From the NCBI GenBank assembly GCA_019638705.1, contig JAHBTI010000021.1, positions 1 through 54,333 of the forward strand: a stretch of DNA of 54,333 nt. Reading direction: 5' to 3'. A program made the translations under genes and the position numbers. The notes beneath the pieces were generated by a model that had not been told where the DNA came from, did no database searches, and saw only the letters and a list, made by a program, of their open reading frames with translations. The DNA is from Bacteroidota bacterium (GTDB lineage: Bacteria > Bacteroidota > Bacteroidia > B-17B0 > Aurantibacillaceae). Positions 42,306 through 49,623 of this stretch are shown in pieces (position 1 is the first letter of the stretch; every line of letters begins with the position of its first letter).

Positions 42306-43194
42306 TTTACTTTCTGCTAAAGACATTGAAAAAATTTCATACGAAGTTTTAAAACAAAGTAAAAGCTTAGGGGTTTTTCCAACTCCAGTAGATAATATAG
42401 TTAAATACTGCGAACTACAAGTACGGGAGGATATTGATATTTCCAAAATTCATTCAAGCTATTTATCAAAAGCAAACGATGCCTTACAAAGGGCTTTATC
42501 TAAAGTTCGTGGGCTTTTAGATCGGTCACAAAAGGAAATATTTCTGGATTTATCTCAATTAAAAGAAAGAAGAAGTTTCGTTAAATTACATGAAGTTGGG
42601 CATCAGATTTTACCATGGCAAAAAGATATACATGATGTAATCGATGACGATGATGATTCTCTGAGTGAAGATGTGCATGAAGAATTTGAAGTAGAAGCTA
42701 ATTATTTTGCATCAATAACTCTTTTTCAACATGATTTATTTAGTTATGAATTAAATAAGCTTGATTTAAGTATTGAATCCTCTATGCATTTGGCAAAAAC
42801 ATTTGGTTCTTCTATACATGCGGCTCTGCGACGATATGTAGAACATTCAAAAAAACGTTGTGCTCTTTTAGTTTTAAAAAACATTTCACCAAAAGGTCAG
42901 TTTGTCAAATGTGATCTTAAAAGCAAATTTCAATCTGACAAATTCACAAAGACTTTCGGACAGATATTAATCCCTGATACATTAGGATATACGTGGGAAT
43001 TTGTGAAAGATTACTACTTTCAAAAGAAATTTAAAAAAAATGGATCTATAACATTATCTACTGAAAATGGTGAGGCTGATTTTACTTATCAATTTTTCAA
43101 TAACGGGTATAATGCATTTGTTTTTCTTTGGCCAATTGGAGAAAAGAAAACAGCAAAAACTAAAATTATCCTTACCGAAGCAAGGTCGATTTAA
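42298..43194 (+). CDS. ImmA/IrrE-type (M78) metallopeptidase
   Basis: 298 aa. The zinc site HEVGH is in FVKLHEVGHQILPWQKD, followed after an acidic loop by the EEFEVEANYFASITLF helix with the third ligand. The remaining ~130 residues are a C-terminal domain of unknown type (LVLKNISPKGQFVKCDLKSK, YTWEFVKDYYF). It probably cleaves the XRE repressor when a signal is sensed, switching on the divergent operon. It is longer than the M78 protein at 5770, so the extra domain may be the sensor. Confidence 0.85.
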   Translation: MSNLLSAKDIEKISYEVLKQSKSLGVFPTPVDNIVKYCELQVREDIDISKIHSSYLSKANDALQRALSKVRGLLDRSQKEIFLDLSQLKERRSFVKLHEVGHQILPWQKDIHDVIDDDDDSLSEDVHEEFEVEANYFASITLFQHDLFSYELNKLDLSIESSMHLAKTFGSSIHAALRRYVEHSKKRCALLVLKNISPKGQFVKCDLKSKFQSDKFTKTFGQILIPDTLGYTWEFVKDYYFQKKFKKNGSITLSTENGEADFTYQFFNNGYNAFVFLWPIGEKKTAKTKIILTEARSI

Positions 43195-43283
43195 AAAATA
43201 AAAAACTTAAAATCAATGTGTTATGTTTAAAAACAGCTTGATTGTTTTTTTCTCATTAACATTTTTGTGTTAATTAGAACTCG

Positions 43284-43291
43284 TATTTTTG
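43284..43291 (+). promoter_or_regulatory. -7 promoter box before the small protein and peptidase genes
   Basis: TATTTTTG matches TAnnTTTG, with TTTTTGTG about 16-20 bp upstream as a possible -33 element, and lies about 48 bp before the ATG at 43339. Confidence 0.5.
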
Positions 43292-43338
43292 CGAACCTTT
43301 TAAATAACATTAGCGTATAATTGTATCATATCTGTATT

Positions 43339-43518
43339 ATGGATAAACCACACATCTCTCAAATTTTAAATCAGGGGGCTTCTCTTAATTCAAAAATTGA
43401 TTCTTCTAAAAAAGAGGTGATTAATCAACTGATTGAAAAAACAGCTAAAGAACAGGACGCTTTATTAAAATTAAAAGAAGTTAACAGAGAACTTCTTAAA
43501 AAAGTAGTTCAATTATAA
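43339..43518 (+). CDS. Small helical protein before the cysteine peptidase
   Basis: 59 aa from the ATG at 43339; an in-frame ATA/TTG region upstream is less likely. The sequence is charged and helical with heptad-like leucine spacing (VINQLIEKTAKEQDALLKLK, then EVNRELLKKVVQL), so a coiled coil is likely. No family is recognised. It ends 13 bp before the peptidase gene and is probably co-transcribed, perhaps as an inhibitor, adaptor or substrate. Confidence 0.6.
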   Translation: MDKPHISQILNQGASLNSKIDSSKKEVINQLIEKTAKEQDALLKLKEVNRELLKKVVQL

Positions 43519-43531
43519 AAGTTTATCAATA

Positions 43532-45070
43532 GTGATTCTTGAAGAGTATAATGCCGAAAGACTTGCTATTGCATTATCGAATAGGGAAACTCCTGTTGAG
43601 GTAATTAAGAACAAGAATCATTACAAATATCTAGTCAAATATCTTTCTTCTTCTGAAATTGGAGCTCAAACTATTGTAACAGAAGAAGAATATATAAACA
43701 AGGATTATATTCAGGATTATTCCTTTTATTATTCATTGTGTTTTAAAGAGTATTCCAGTAAATGTAAAAGAATCCATTTTTTTTCTCAAAAATTTTCTTT
43801 AAGTGATTTACAAGATAAAATTCTGTCTCCTCAACAAGCTAACGTAGAATTTTGGGACAGTTATCTGGGATTTATTGTTGTAAAACCTATACCAACCACT
43901 ATAATTGGTTTTACAATTCTGAAAACATATGCAAGCAACGAAGCTGTTAATTCAAGGAATTTTTTTGGTTTACGAAAATATAATATTCACTTTTTCGGAA
44001 CAAAAATTAAAATCAAATCTTTGGCTTTTCAGGAACAGGATAGTGTTCTTGCTGCATGTGCTACAACTGCTATATGGTCAATGTTAAGTAAAGCTGCCTT
44101 AGATTACCATACAATATTGAAATCTCCTAGTGAAATAACAAAAGATGCAGATAATTTAGGTCACGACGGTAGTCGTCTATTTCCAAACAAAGATGGCTTA
44201 ATTATTAGTCAAATATGCAAAGCAATATACAATTCTGGTTTAGTAACAGAGTTAAAGCAACCTGACATGAAGCATTCTACTGGTGAATCAGTATTATCTA
44301 ATAGCTATACTAAACAAATAATCAATGCTTATTCTTCGATAGGAATTCCTATAATATTAATAATTGCAGTTCCTAATACAGCAACTTCATATGGATTACA
44401 TGCGATAACGGTTTCGGGAATAAAGCAAAATGAAATACAAAAGATAACGAATAACCCTGAAAAAGTTTCTTACGTAGCTGAATTTATAGAAAAACTTTAC
44501 GCACATGATGATCAATTTGGACCTTTTGTCAGAGTTGAATTTGAAAAAGATGGAGAAATAAAATGCCCTTGGAATGAAAATGATCCTGCACACCGCAAAA
44601 CACTGGTTTGTTCACTCGTTGTATCAGTTTATCCAAAAATTAGGATTTCATATGAAGATATCAAATTAATTATTTTGTGGTATGATAGAATGCTTTCAAC
44701 GTTCTTTGGAGATAATATTGATAATGATTTGGTGTGGGATATTAAACTTAATTACAGTGAAAACTTTAAAAAATCTATTCAGGAATCTGGTCTAAGCAGA
44801 GGTGAAAAACTATCAATTTTATCGGATAGTTTACCAAAATATATTTGGGTTGCTGATTGTTATATTGGTACAGAAAAAATAATCAGTTTTACTTTTGATG
44901 CAACTGATATGATAAATGGAATGATCGCATTACACGCTATAGTCTATTTTGATGGGGTAAAGGATGAACTAAGACAATTCATCTCAGAGTACAGCGACTT
45001 ATTCGCAAAGCTCTCTAAGAGAAGTAATGGAGGATTATACATCAATCATTTAATAAACCAATTGTCCTAA
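43532..45070 (+). CDS. Papain-like cysteine peptidase of the ubiquitin-like locus
   Basis: 512 aa starting at a GTG codon; no in-frame ATG is available upstream before a stop. A papain-fold core is visible at residues ~165-300: the oxyanion-type Gln and nucleophile in FQEQDSVLAACATTAIWSML (Cys in AACAT), and the His in SYGLHAITVSGI. The N-terminal ~160 residues and the C-terminal ~200 residues are not recognised. It resembles the C39-like peptidase group by spacing only. Beside a tandem ubiquitin-like protein, a role in maturing or removing the modifier is the leading idea, but this is inference. Confidence 0.6.
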   Translation: MILEEYNAERLAIALSNRETPVEVIKNKNHYKYLVKYLSSSEIGAQTIVTEEEYINKDYIQDYSFYYSLCFKEYSSKCKRIHFFSQKFSLSDLQDKILSPQQANVEFWDSYLGFIVVKPIPTTIIGFTILKTYASNEAVNSRNFFGLRKYNIHFFGTKIKIKSLAFQEQDSVLAACATTAIWSMLSKAALDYHTILKSPSEITKDADNLGHDGSRLFPNKDGLIISQICKAIYNSGLVTELKQPDMKHSTGESVLSNSYTKQIINAYSSIGIPIILIIAVPNTATSYGLHAITVSGIKQNEIQKITNNPEKVSYVAEFIEKLYAHDDQFGPFVRVEFEKDGEIKCPWNENDPAHRKTLVCSLVVSVYPKIRISYEDIKLIILWYDRMLSTFFGDNIDNDLVWDIKLNYSENFKKSIQESGLSRGEKLSILSDSLPKYIWVADCYIGTEKIISFTFDATDMINGMIALHAIVYFDGVKDELRQFISEYSDLFAKLSKRSNGGLYINHLINQLS

Positions 45071-45960
45071 CAATTTTCGGTTTAAAATTGAAACGGTAAA
45101 GCGGCGTGTCTTAGCCTGCTTCCAACAACAAACTACGCCAAAGCAACACAGCACATATTTTTTTGTTTATGTTTTTCAAAGGCATAAAATATAAGCTGTG
45201 TTGTGCTTCGCATTCGTTCCTCACTTTGTCATAGTTGTTGTAAAGGTGCGCGGGCTTTCGCCACAGCAGCCTACTCTGTCCTGCAAGCAGCTTCCTTTCG
45301 TCAGCAGCTTGCAGTCCAACGGCTGCTCATTATTCAGCTCGCCTGCTTGTCGCTCGGGCTTCGGGCGTTTTTGTTTTTTTATTGCGATTAAATTATTGCA
45401 ACAAAAAACGCCCTCGTGTAGCTCATGTGGCATAAATCAAGGTAAAGATTTTTTGCGTTTGCCACATCTACATAGTTTGCACCCGCCCTCGTCGTTCCTC
45501 CTCGTGCTTCCGTGCTGCACACCCTCGCTCCACTCGCAGGAGGCTCGCCGCACAACGGATTGCAAACCGCTTCGTTATCACTCCGCTATTTGCAACCGTT
45601 TCCCACCGCCAGCCACAGGCGTTTTTACCTTTCTTCTCTTTTTGCTTTCGCACTTTTTCTTTGTTATATGAATGAAGCAGTAAACAGGTCTTTGAACATC
45701 GGTCAATAGAATACCAAACAAAAAAAAGGGCGCAAAGTTAGGGCTGTTCGCACGAGCCACGCGCAGTGGGCTTTCAAGGTCAAGACGAGTTTTGCAAAAA
45801 TAATTTTCTCACCGCGCAAGCCTTTTCAGAAAATTTTTTTCGCAAAAACCTTGACAGCCCTGCTTTAACAGCCCAATCAAAAAGGCTTTCTTTTTTTATT
45901 TTTTTCGGTTTTTGTTTTTTTCTTTTAAAAGTGTTGGGGGTTTGGCGGCGTTTTATATAG
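45071..45960. other. Hairpin-rich non-coding region
   Basis: About 890 bp without a supported gene, more G+C-rich than its surroundings, and full of inverted repeats: CAACACAGC/GCTGTGTTG (45144-45152/45195-45203), TGCAAGC/GCTTGCA (45282-45288/45307-45313), GGGCGTTTTT/AAAAAACGCCC (45363-45413), ATGTGGCA/TGCCACAT (45425-45432/45460-45467), and the large hairpin at 45741-45874. It separates the peptidase gene (plus) from the small-protein cassette (minus). It could be a replication origin, a structured RNA or decayed mobile DNA. Confidence 0.55.
45741..45874 (-). ncRNA. Large nested hairpin, candidate structured RNA or ssDNA element
   Basis: Nested arms: GGGCTGTT/AACAGCCC (45741-45748/45867-45874), GGGCTTTCAAGGT/ACCTTGACAGCCC (45768-45780/45848-45860, 12 of 13 paired), TTTTGC/GCAAAA (45790-45795/45842-45847), and a 14-bp A/T arm with two mismatches (45796-45809/45828-45841), closed by an 18-nt loop. 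A 9-nt bulge lies on one side. It sits downstream of the minus-strand small-protein cassette. The family is unknown. Confidence 0.5.
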
Positions 45961-46008
45961 CAGCAGTTAAAACAAAAGCCCCTGCGTGTTTTGCAAGGGC
46001 TTTAATCT

Positions 46009-46188
46009 TTACTTTTTTGTAAGCCTTTTCAGCAGCAGCGATACCGAAAAACTTACCACCGCGCCGAGTGCAGCAAGCACCGTTGTTTTGATAACGTCCG
46101 ATGAACTGATGTTTACGATAACGGTTAAAGCTGTGCCGCTCACCGTACCTATAAGCGTGCCGTTTGTTGTGGTGTTGTGATTTGACAT
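46009..46188 (-). CDS. Small membrane protein of the island-end cassette
   Basis: 59 aa from the ATG at 46188 (MSNHNTTTNGTLIGTVSGTA); a TTG nine bases upstream is less likely. It has two hydrophobic stretches (GTVSGTALTVIVNI, VLAALGAVVSFSVSLLL) and a basic C-terminal KRLTKK. No family is recognised. It is the last gene of a minus-strand set of four, just before the hairpin-rich region. The pattern of a polar N-terminus, hydrophobic helix and basic end resembles phage coat or holin-like proteins, but that is weak evidence. Confidence 0.6.
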   Translation of the reverse strand: MSNHNTTTNGTLIGTVSGTALTVIVNISSSDVIKTTVLAALGAVVSFSVSLLLKRLTKK

Positions 46189-46225
46189 TACTTTCAACTT
46201 TTGACTTTACACTTTTAACTTATGC

Positions 46226-46471
46226 TTATCCTGCATCAGCTTTTGTCAGCTTTGAGCCTTGAGAAATGTCAATGCTTGGCTTTTCTGAGTTTTGGTCGTA
46301 TGTAATTTTTACAATCGCATACGTTTCCTCAGTCAAACTTCTTCCCGCATCGGCTTTCGTGATTTTTGCGCCCTCACTCGTTACTGTTACAGTAATGCCG
46401 CCTTGTTCGTTTGTGCTTACTTGCACATCTGTTTTTGTTGTTGGCTCTGTGCCTGTTGTTTCTTCTGCCAT
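46226..46471 (-). CDS. Small acidic Thr/Lys-rich protein with internal repeat
   Basis: 81 aa. It is acidic and Thr-rich (MAEETTGTEPTTKTDVQVST), with beta-like alternation (GGITVTVTSEGAKITKADAG). The phrase KITKADAG recurs as KLTKADAG at the C-terminus, a small internal duplication. No membrane segment and no known domain. It is the third gene of the minus-strand cassette. Confidence 0.6.
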   Translation of the reverse strand: MAEETTGTEPTTKTDVQVSTNEQGGITVTVTSEGAKITKADAGRSLTEETYAIVKITYDQNSEKPSIDISQGSKLTKADAG

Positions 46472-46508
46472 GTTCTTTTTCGTTTTAAAAAATTAATAAT
46501 TGAATGAT

Positions 46509-46736
46509 TTATTCGGCTGCTGTGTCAGCCTCATTTTTTGTAACAGCTTGGCTTATGGCAGTTGCTACGCTTCCTGCCACAATCAAGTAACCACCTATGG
46601 TTACCACAGCCGCAGGTATGGCAATAGGTGCTGCCACCAATACGCCGCCTGCGGCAGCTAATCCCAAACCTACGTTTCTCAATACTTTGAAAAACTTTGG
46701 TGTGGGTGATTTTAAACGCTCTACGATTTGTTTCAT
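46509..46736 (-). CDS. Small membrane protein with long Ala/Gly/Val-rich helices
   Basis: 75 aa. A basic amphipathic N-terminus (MKQIVERLKSPTPKFFKVLR) precedes two hydrophobic helices (GLGLAAAGGVLVAAPIAIPA, AVVTIGGYLIVAGSVATAIS) and a short acidic tail. No family is recognised; it resembles holin-like or pore-forming peptides in layout. Second gene of the minus-strand cassette, 25 bp after the 249-aa gene. Confidence 0.6.
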   Translation of the reverse strand: MKQIVERLKSPTPKFFKVLRNVGLGLAAAGGVLVAAPIAIPAAVVTIGGYLIVAGSVATAISQAVTKNEADTAAE

Positions 46737-46761
46737 CTTGCTTTTAGTTTTTGATTAAACA

Positions 46762-47511
46762 TTAATTTACTTCCACTACACACAAAGCGTTGAATGCGCC
46801 GTTTTTCAACGAGTATTGTAGTCCATTTACTTCTTGAAAAAACTCAATTTGTAACAAATACAAATCTGTTCCGGCACCTGCGGGTACAGCGGCGGGCGTT
46901 AATACCACATTGTTAGATGTTGCATCAATCGGTAAATTTTCAACATTGGTGTATTCAATTTCCGATGTGTCGCTTGCAAAATCCACTTTCGCCCAAGCTG
47001 CTTTAATGTTGAAGTGTGTTGCACCTTGCGGATAAGCAATGTCATTTACAGGCACTAAGTTGTCAATCTTAATTACTCCTGTTGCCACTGTTATCTGATA
47101 GGGTTTGTGCAAAATTGAGCCTAACACAGCTCTGTCGTTGAAGTTAAACCCTTTCAACATATTTTTTGCTGTGGGAAGTGCAATTGCTACACCTACATTA
47201 CGCTCGCCGCGTGCGCTTGTTCCGTCAAGGTTTTTGATTTCACTCATGCGTTTGGTTAAACGTGATGTTACGCGACTGTCAGCTGCAGTCATCATCAGAG
47301 AGCGCAACGCATTACGCACCAATTTTCCTGCGCTTGCTGATGCGCCGAACTCTGCGCCGTTCTCACGAGTTCGCACAAAGGCGGGGTCGTTCGCAATACG
47401 GTCAGCATCAACGCCGCCCTTTTCACGCACCAAATCACCGTCGCGTGTTTTGTAAAAGGATAAATCGCCGACTGTCCCTTTAATTTTGATAAGTCCTTTT
47501 TGTCTTGCCAT
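46762..47511 (-). CDS. Unrecognised conserved-looking 249-aa protein
   Basis: 249 aa. The N-terminal ~75 residues are well patterned: MARQKGLIKIKGTVGDLSFY, a KTRDGDLVREKGGVDADRIA stretch, NDPAFVRTREN and EFGASASAGKLVRNAL. The C-terminal half is beta-rich (YQITVATGVIKIDNLVPVND, TDLYLLQIEFFQEVNGLQYS). I have a sense of similar proteins in other Bacteroidota but no assigned function. It heads a minus-strand set with three small proteins, two of which are membrane proteins. A structural (capsid- or fibre-like) role is possible but unsupported by motifs. Confidence 0.75.
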   Translation of the reverse strand: MARQKGLIKIKGTVGDLSFYKTRDGDLVREKGGVDADRIANDPAFVRTRENGAEFGASASAGKLVRNALRSLMMTAADSRVTSRLTKRMSEIKNLDGTSARGERNVGVAIALPTAKNMLKGFNFNDRAVLGSILHKPYQITVATGVIKIDNLVPVNDIAYPQGATHFNIKAAWAKVDFASDTSEIEYTNVENLPIDATSNNVVLTPAAVPAGAGTDLYLLQIEFFQEVNGLQYSLKNGAFNALCVVEVN

Positions 47512-47709
47512 TGTTTTGGTTATTCGTTAAACATTTATTGAATACAAACACATTTCTATCGCGAATAAAATTTGTTTGCAGAACAAAAGTATTTCAGTTT
47601 GTTGCCTGCGGCAACAGCGAGTGTCCGCATAATAGCAATTAGTGTCTTTTATGCCGTTTTTGCTGTTTTATATTCTAAGTGTTTAAAATATCTTTAATGG
47701 CAGCTTCAA

Positions 47710-47764
47710 GTATAGATAGTGTATAGATGAAGCATACATAAAGCATAGATAGAGTATGAACGGC
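47710..47764. repeat. Five 11-bp iterons overlapping a start codon
   Basis: Repeats start at 47710, 47721, 47732, 47743 and 47754, each close to GTATAGATGAA. The exact 11-bp period places sites on one face of the helix. The last repeat contains the ATG of the following HTH gene. Confidence 0.65.
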
Positions 47765-47956
47765 ATCAATAGAATATGTGTGTACCCAAAAGATGTAATG
47801 AGAATTACAGGTAAGAGCGAGCGGTACAGTCGTAAATTATTAGACAAGATTAAAAGCAGTAATCTAAAAGCTGCACATCAATTTATAACCATAGAAGAAT
47901 TTTGTCAATTCACAGGATTAAAAGTTGAACAAGTGCAACCATTTCTCGCCACTTAA
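47756..47956 (+). CDS. Small helix-turn-helix protein
   Basis: 66 aa. The central region looks like a DNA-binding HTH with tandem helices (YPKDVMRITGKSERYSRKLL, then FITIEEFCQFTGLKVEQVQP). It is divergent from the 249-aa protein gene, with 11-bp iterons just upstream and overlapping its start, so autoregulation is likely. It may also serve the island as a repressor or recombination directionality factor. Confidence 0.75.
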   Translation: MNGINRICVYPKDVMRITGKSERYSRKLLDKIKSSNLKAAHQFITIEEFCQFTGLKVEQVQPFLAT

Positions 47957-48106
47957 TTTTTTCAATTTTCTATTCAATAAATTTCAATCACACGTTTGAT
48001 ATTTTTGTTACTAACCTGTACAATTTTTAGTACAATTAATTTGCATACCTCTGTGTTTTATATTATCTTCGTACCATACGATTTAACACGATTTGAAAGA
48101 ATTAAA

Positions 48107-48134
48107 GAGGTGGTAAATTCGGGTATCCGAAATT
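48107..48134. repeat. Right copy of the 28-bp island-end repeat
   Basis: Matches 24712-24739 at 27 of 28 bases in the same orientation. In the circularised element the two copies would flank the attP core at about 50 and 100 bp, like integrase arm sites. Confidence 0.65.
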
Positions 48135-48183
48135 TTAAAAGCCTCTAAGATATTGGTGATGAGTGTAGTTTTTGTAAAGTACA

Positions 48184-48200
48184 AATCTCTCCGAGTCCAC
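48184..48200 (+). other. attR core (partial duplicate of the tmRNA 3' end)
   Basis: AATCTCTCCGAGTCCAC equals 24596-24612. The rest of the tmRNA is absent here, so this is a duplicated att core rather than a second tmRNA. Confidence 0.88.
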
Positions 48201-48205
48201 GCTTC

Positions 48206-48241
48206 AAAAAACCCCTGAAAGTCCCACTGTCAGGGGTTTTT
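48206..48241 (+). terminator. Terminator just outside attR
   Basis: ACCCCTGA pairs with TCAGGGGT followed by T residues. It lies directly after the right att, where the original tmRNA terminator would be expected. Confidence 0.65.
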
Positions 48242-48297
48242 CCATTTTGAGATGGACTCAATTTTGGTGTTGGAGTAAGGAATTGGAGTAAGGGATT

Positions 48298-49623
48298 TCA
48301 CGAATTTTTCTTCTTTTTAAACACCGAAAAATTCTCTTTTGCTTCATCACGCGTTACTTCTTTATCGTAATAATGCTTATCGGTCATCGATGGACTTTTA
48401 TGATTTGTGAGAGCCGTTGATGCTAAACCAAATTCTTTGTAGGCACTGGTCATAAAGGTTTTTCTTAAGTTACGGAAGGTGATTGCTTTGCCCGTATTCA
48501 AAAGCGAATAATAATGCGAGAAAGAACGGCTGATAATTCCCGCCACGTTTGAGCGTTTTAAACCATCCTCAGGGGCTATGATATACTTGGAAGTACCTTT
48601 GTACTTTTCGTAACCCATTTCAAGCAAAAGCTCTCCAAGCTCCTGTGTGATGGCAAAGCACTTGGTAATCCTATCCGTTTCGCTAATTCTATGGCTATTT
48701 GCGCTATCAATTTTGTGGTCGATAGTTTCAAGAGTATCAAACTTGCCGTCTTCCTGAAGACGGATATCTGACCATTTTAGTTCTACAATGTCCTCGCTGC
48801 GTCCGCCTGTAAATAAGCCGAGTTTAAAGGCATATTTGAGCCAAGGTTTAAAGTGGTTCACCTTTTTTTGATTTTTCCGTGTTTTTAATGTCTTCATTTG
48901 AATGCCGTTTTCAGGGGTAATTAAATTAAGCAGGTTGGTGAACTCATGTTCCCCAATGGCTTTGACTTTCGGGGTTACCACCATGTCAGGGACACCCAAA
49001 AAAGGATTTTGGTAATCGAGCTTAAATTTATTTATCACATGGGTTGTGAAGGCACTAAGCAAGCCCATGTTGTTGTTGTAGGTTTTATTGGCATAACCAT
49101 GCTTAACAAGAAAATAGTCGTGAATAAAACCAATCATTTGGTCATTCACTTCTATGAATTTCAAAATTTTCCAATCCACTCCGTTATCCGCTAAAGCATC
49201 TTTGTACTGCTCAAAGAGGTGGTCGTATTTGCTGATGTATTTGGGGGCTCTTGTTTTTTGCTTATGACTTGGCACACCCACGTTGTTCAGATACCCCATG
49301 TAATAGGCAAAGCACTCAATCAATCGTGTTGGGGTGCTGTCTTCTTTTTTGATTGAAATTTTTTGAAAGGAGTTACGCTTCAGTTCGTTTTTGAAGTTAT
49401 AGAATAATTGAACGGCTTCATGAAAATTGTCGGTTTCTAAAATCATTGGTTTCACTTGTTTGCCTGTTCCGGGAATATGGATTTGGGCTTTGTAAACCAG
49501 CTTGCCGCATTTGCACTTTACTTTTTTTTCGTTGGAGTACAAATTTTTGCAACCGTTGCAAAACAAGTACAATCCGTAGGGTCGCTCTTTTTCAGGCAGC
49601 CTTAGATTTTTTGTCTGATTCAT
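48298..49623 (-). CDS. Second tyrosine recombinase, with N-terminal zinc-ribbon-like segment
   Basis: 441 aa from the ATG at 49623. The N-terminus has a four-cysteine pattern (LFCNGCKNLY ... VKCKCGKLVYKAQIHI), not usual in integrases. The catalytic domain shows Arg in FTGGRSEDIVELKW, RNLRKTFMTSAYKEF (the HxxR box with Arg instead of His), TNHKSPSMTDKHYYDKE with the last His and the catalytic Tyr. The stop is about 100 bp from the attR core, so it probably belongs to a second element integrated at the same site. It overlaps its small partner gene by 32 bp. Confidence 0.9.
   Translation of the reverse strand: MNQTKNLRLPEKERPYGLYLFCNGCKNLYSNEKKVKCKCGKLVYKAQIHIPGTGKQVKPMILETDNFHEAVQLFYNFKNELKRNSFQKISIKKEDSTPTRLIECFAYYMGYLNNVGVPSHKQKTRAPKYISKYDHLFEQYKDALADNGVDWKILKFIEVNDQMIGFIHDYFLVKHGYANKTYNNNMGLLSAFTTHVINKFKLDYQNPFLGVPDMVVTPKVKAIGEHEFTNLLNLITPENGIQMKTLKTRKNQKKVNHFKPWLKYAFKLGLFTGGRSEDIVELKWSDIRLQEDGKFDTLETIDHKIDSANSHRISETDRITKCFAITQELGELLLEMGYEKYKGTSKYIIAPEDGLKRSNVAGIISRSFSHYYSLLNTGKAITFRNLRKTFMTSAYKEFGLASTALTNHKSPSMTDKHYYDKEVTRDEAKENFSVFKKKKNS

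Larger units (their letters stand above)
24613..48200. mobile_element. 23.6-kb integrative genomic island in the tmRNA gene
   Basis: The element lies between the 17-bp direct repeats at 24596-24612 and 48184-48200, with its tyrosine integrase next to the left att. It carries mobile-element regulation (RteC), an excisionase-like protein, a DnaD/DnaC-like replication pair, and accessory cargo: an AraC/receptor block, type IX secreted proteins, a ubiquitin-like locus and an unrecognised small-protein cassette. I see no relaxase, coupling protein, type IV secretion, capsid or terminase gene, so it is not an obvious conjugative element or prophage; it probably needs a helper, or transfers in an unrecognised way. 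Confidence 0.85.

Noticed and set aside
45738..45874. Integron attC site
   Set aside because: GTTAGGG does not fully match GTTRRRY and is in the wrong order relative to its partner, and there is no integron integrase with the characteristic insert.
45198..45960. Several open frames on both strands in the hairpin-rich region
   Set aside because: They overlap each other, have no recognisable domain, start inside inverted repeats and show unnatural composition; the DNA structure explains the region better.
48184..48200. Second tmRNA or a tRNA at the right att
   Set aside because: Only 17 bp of the 3' end are present; no acceptor partner, T arm or tag-coding part is found upstream.
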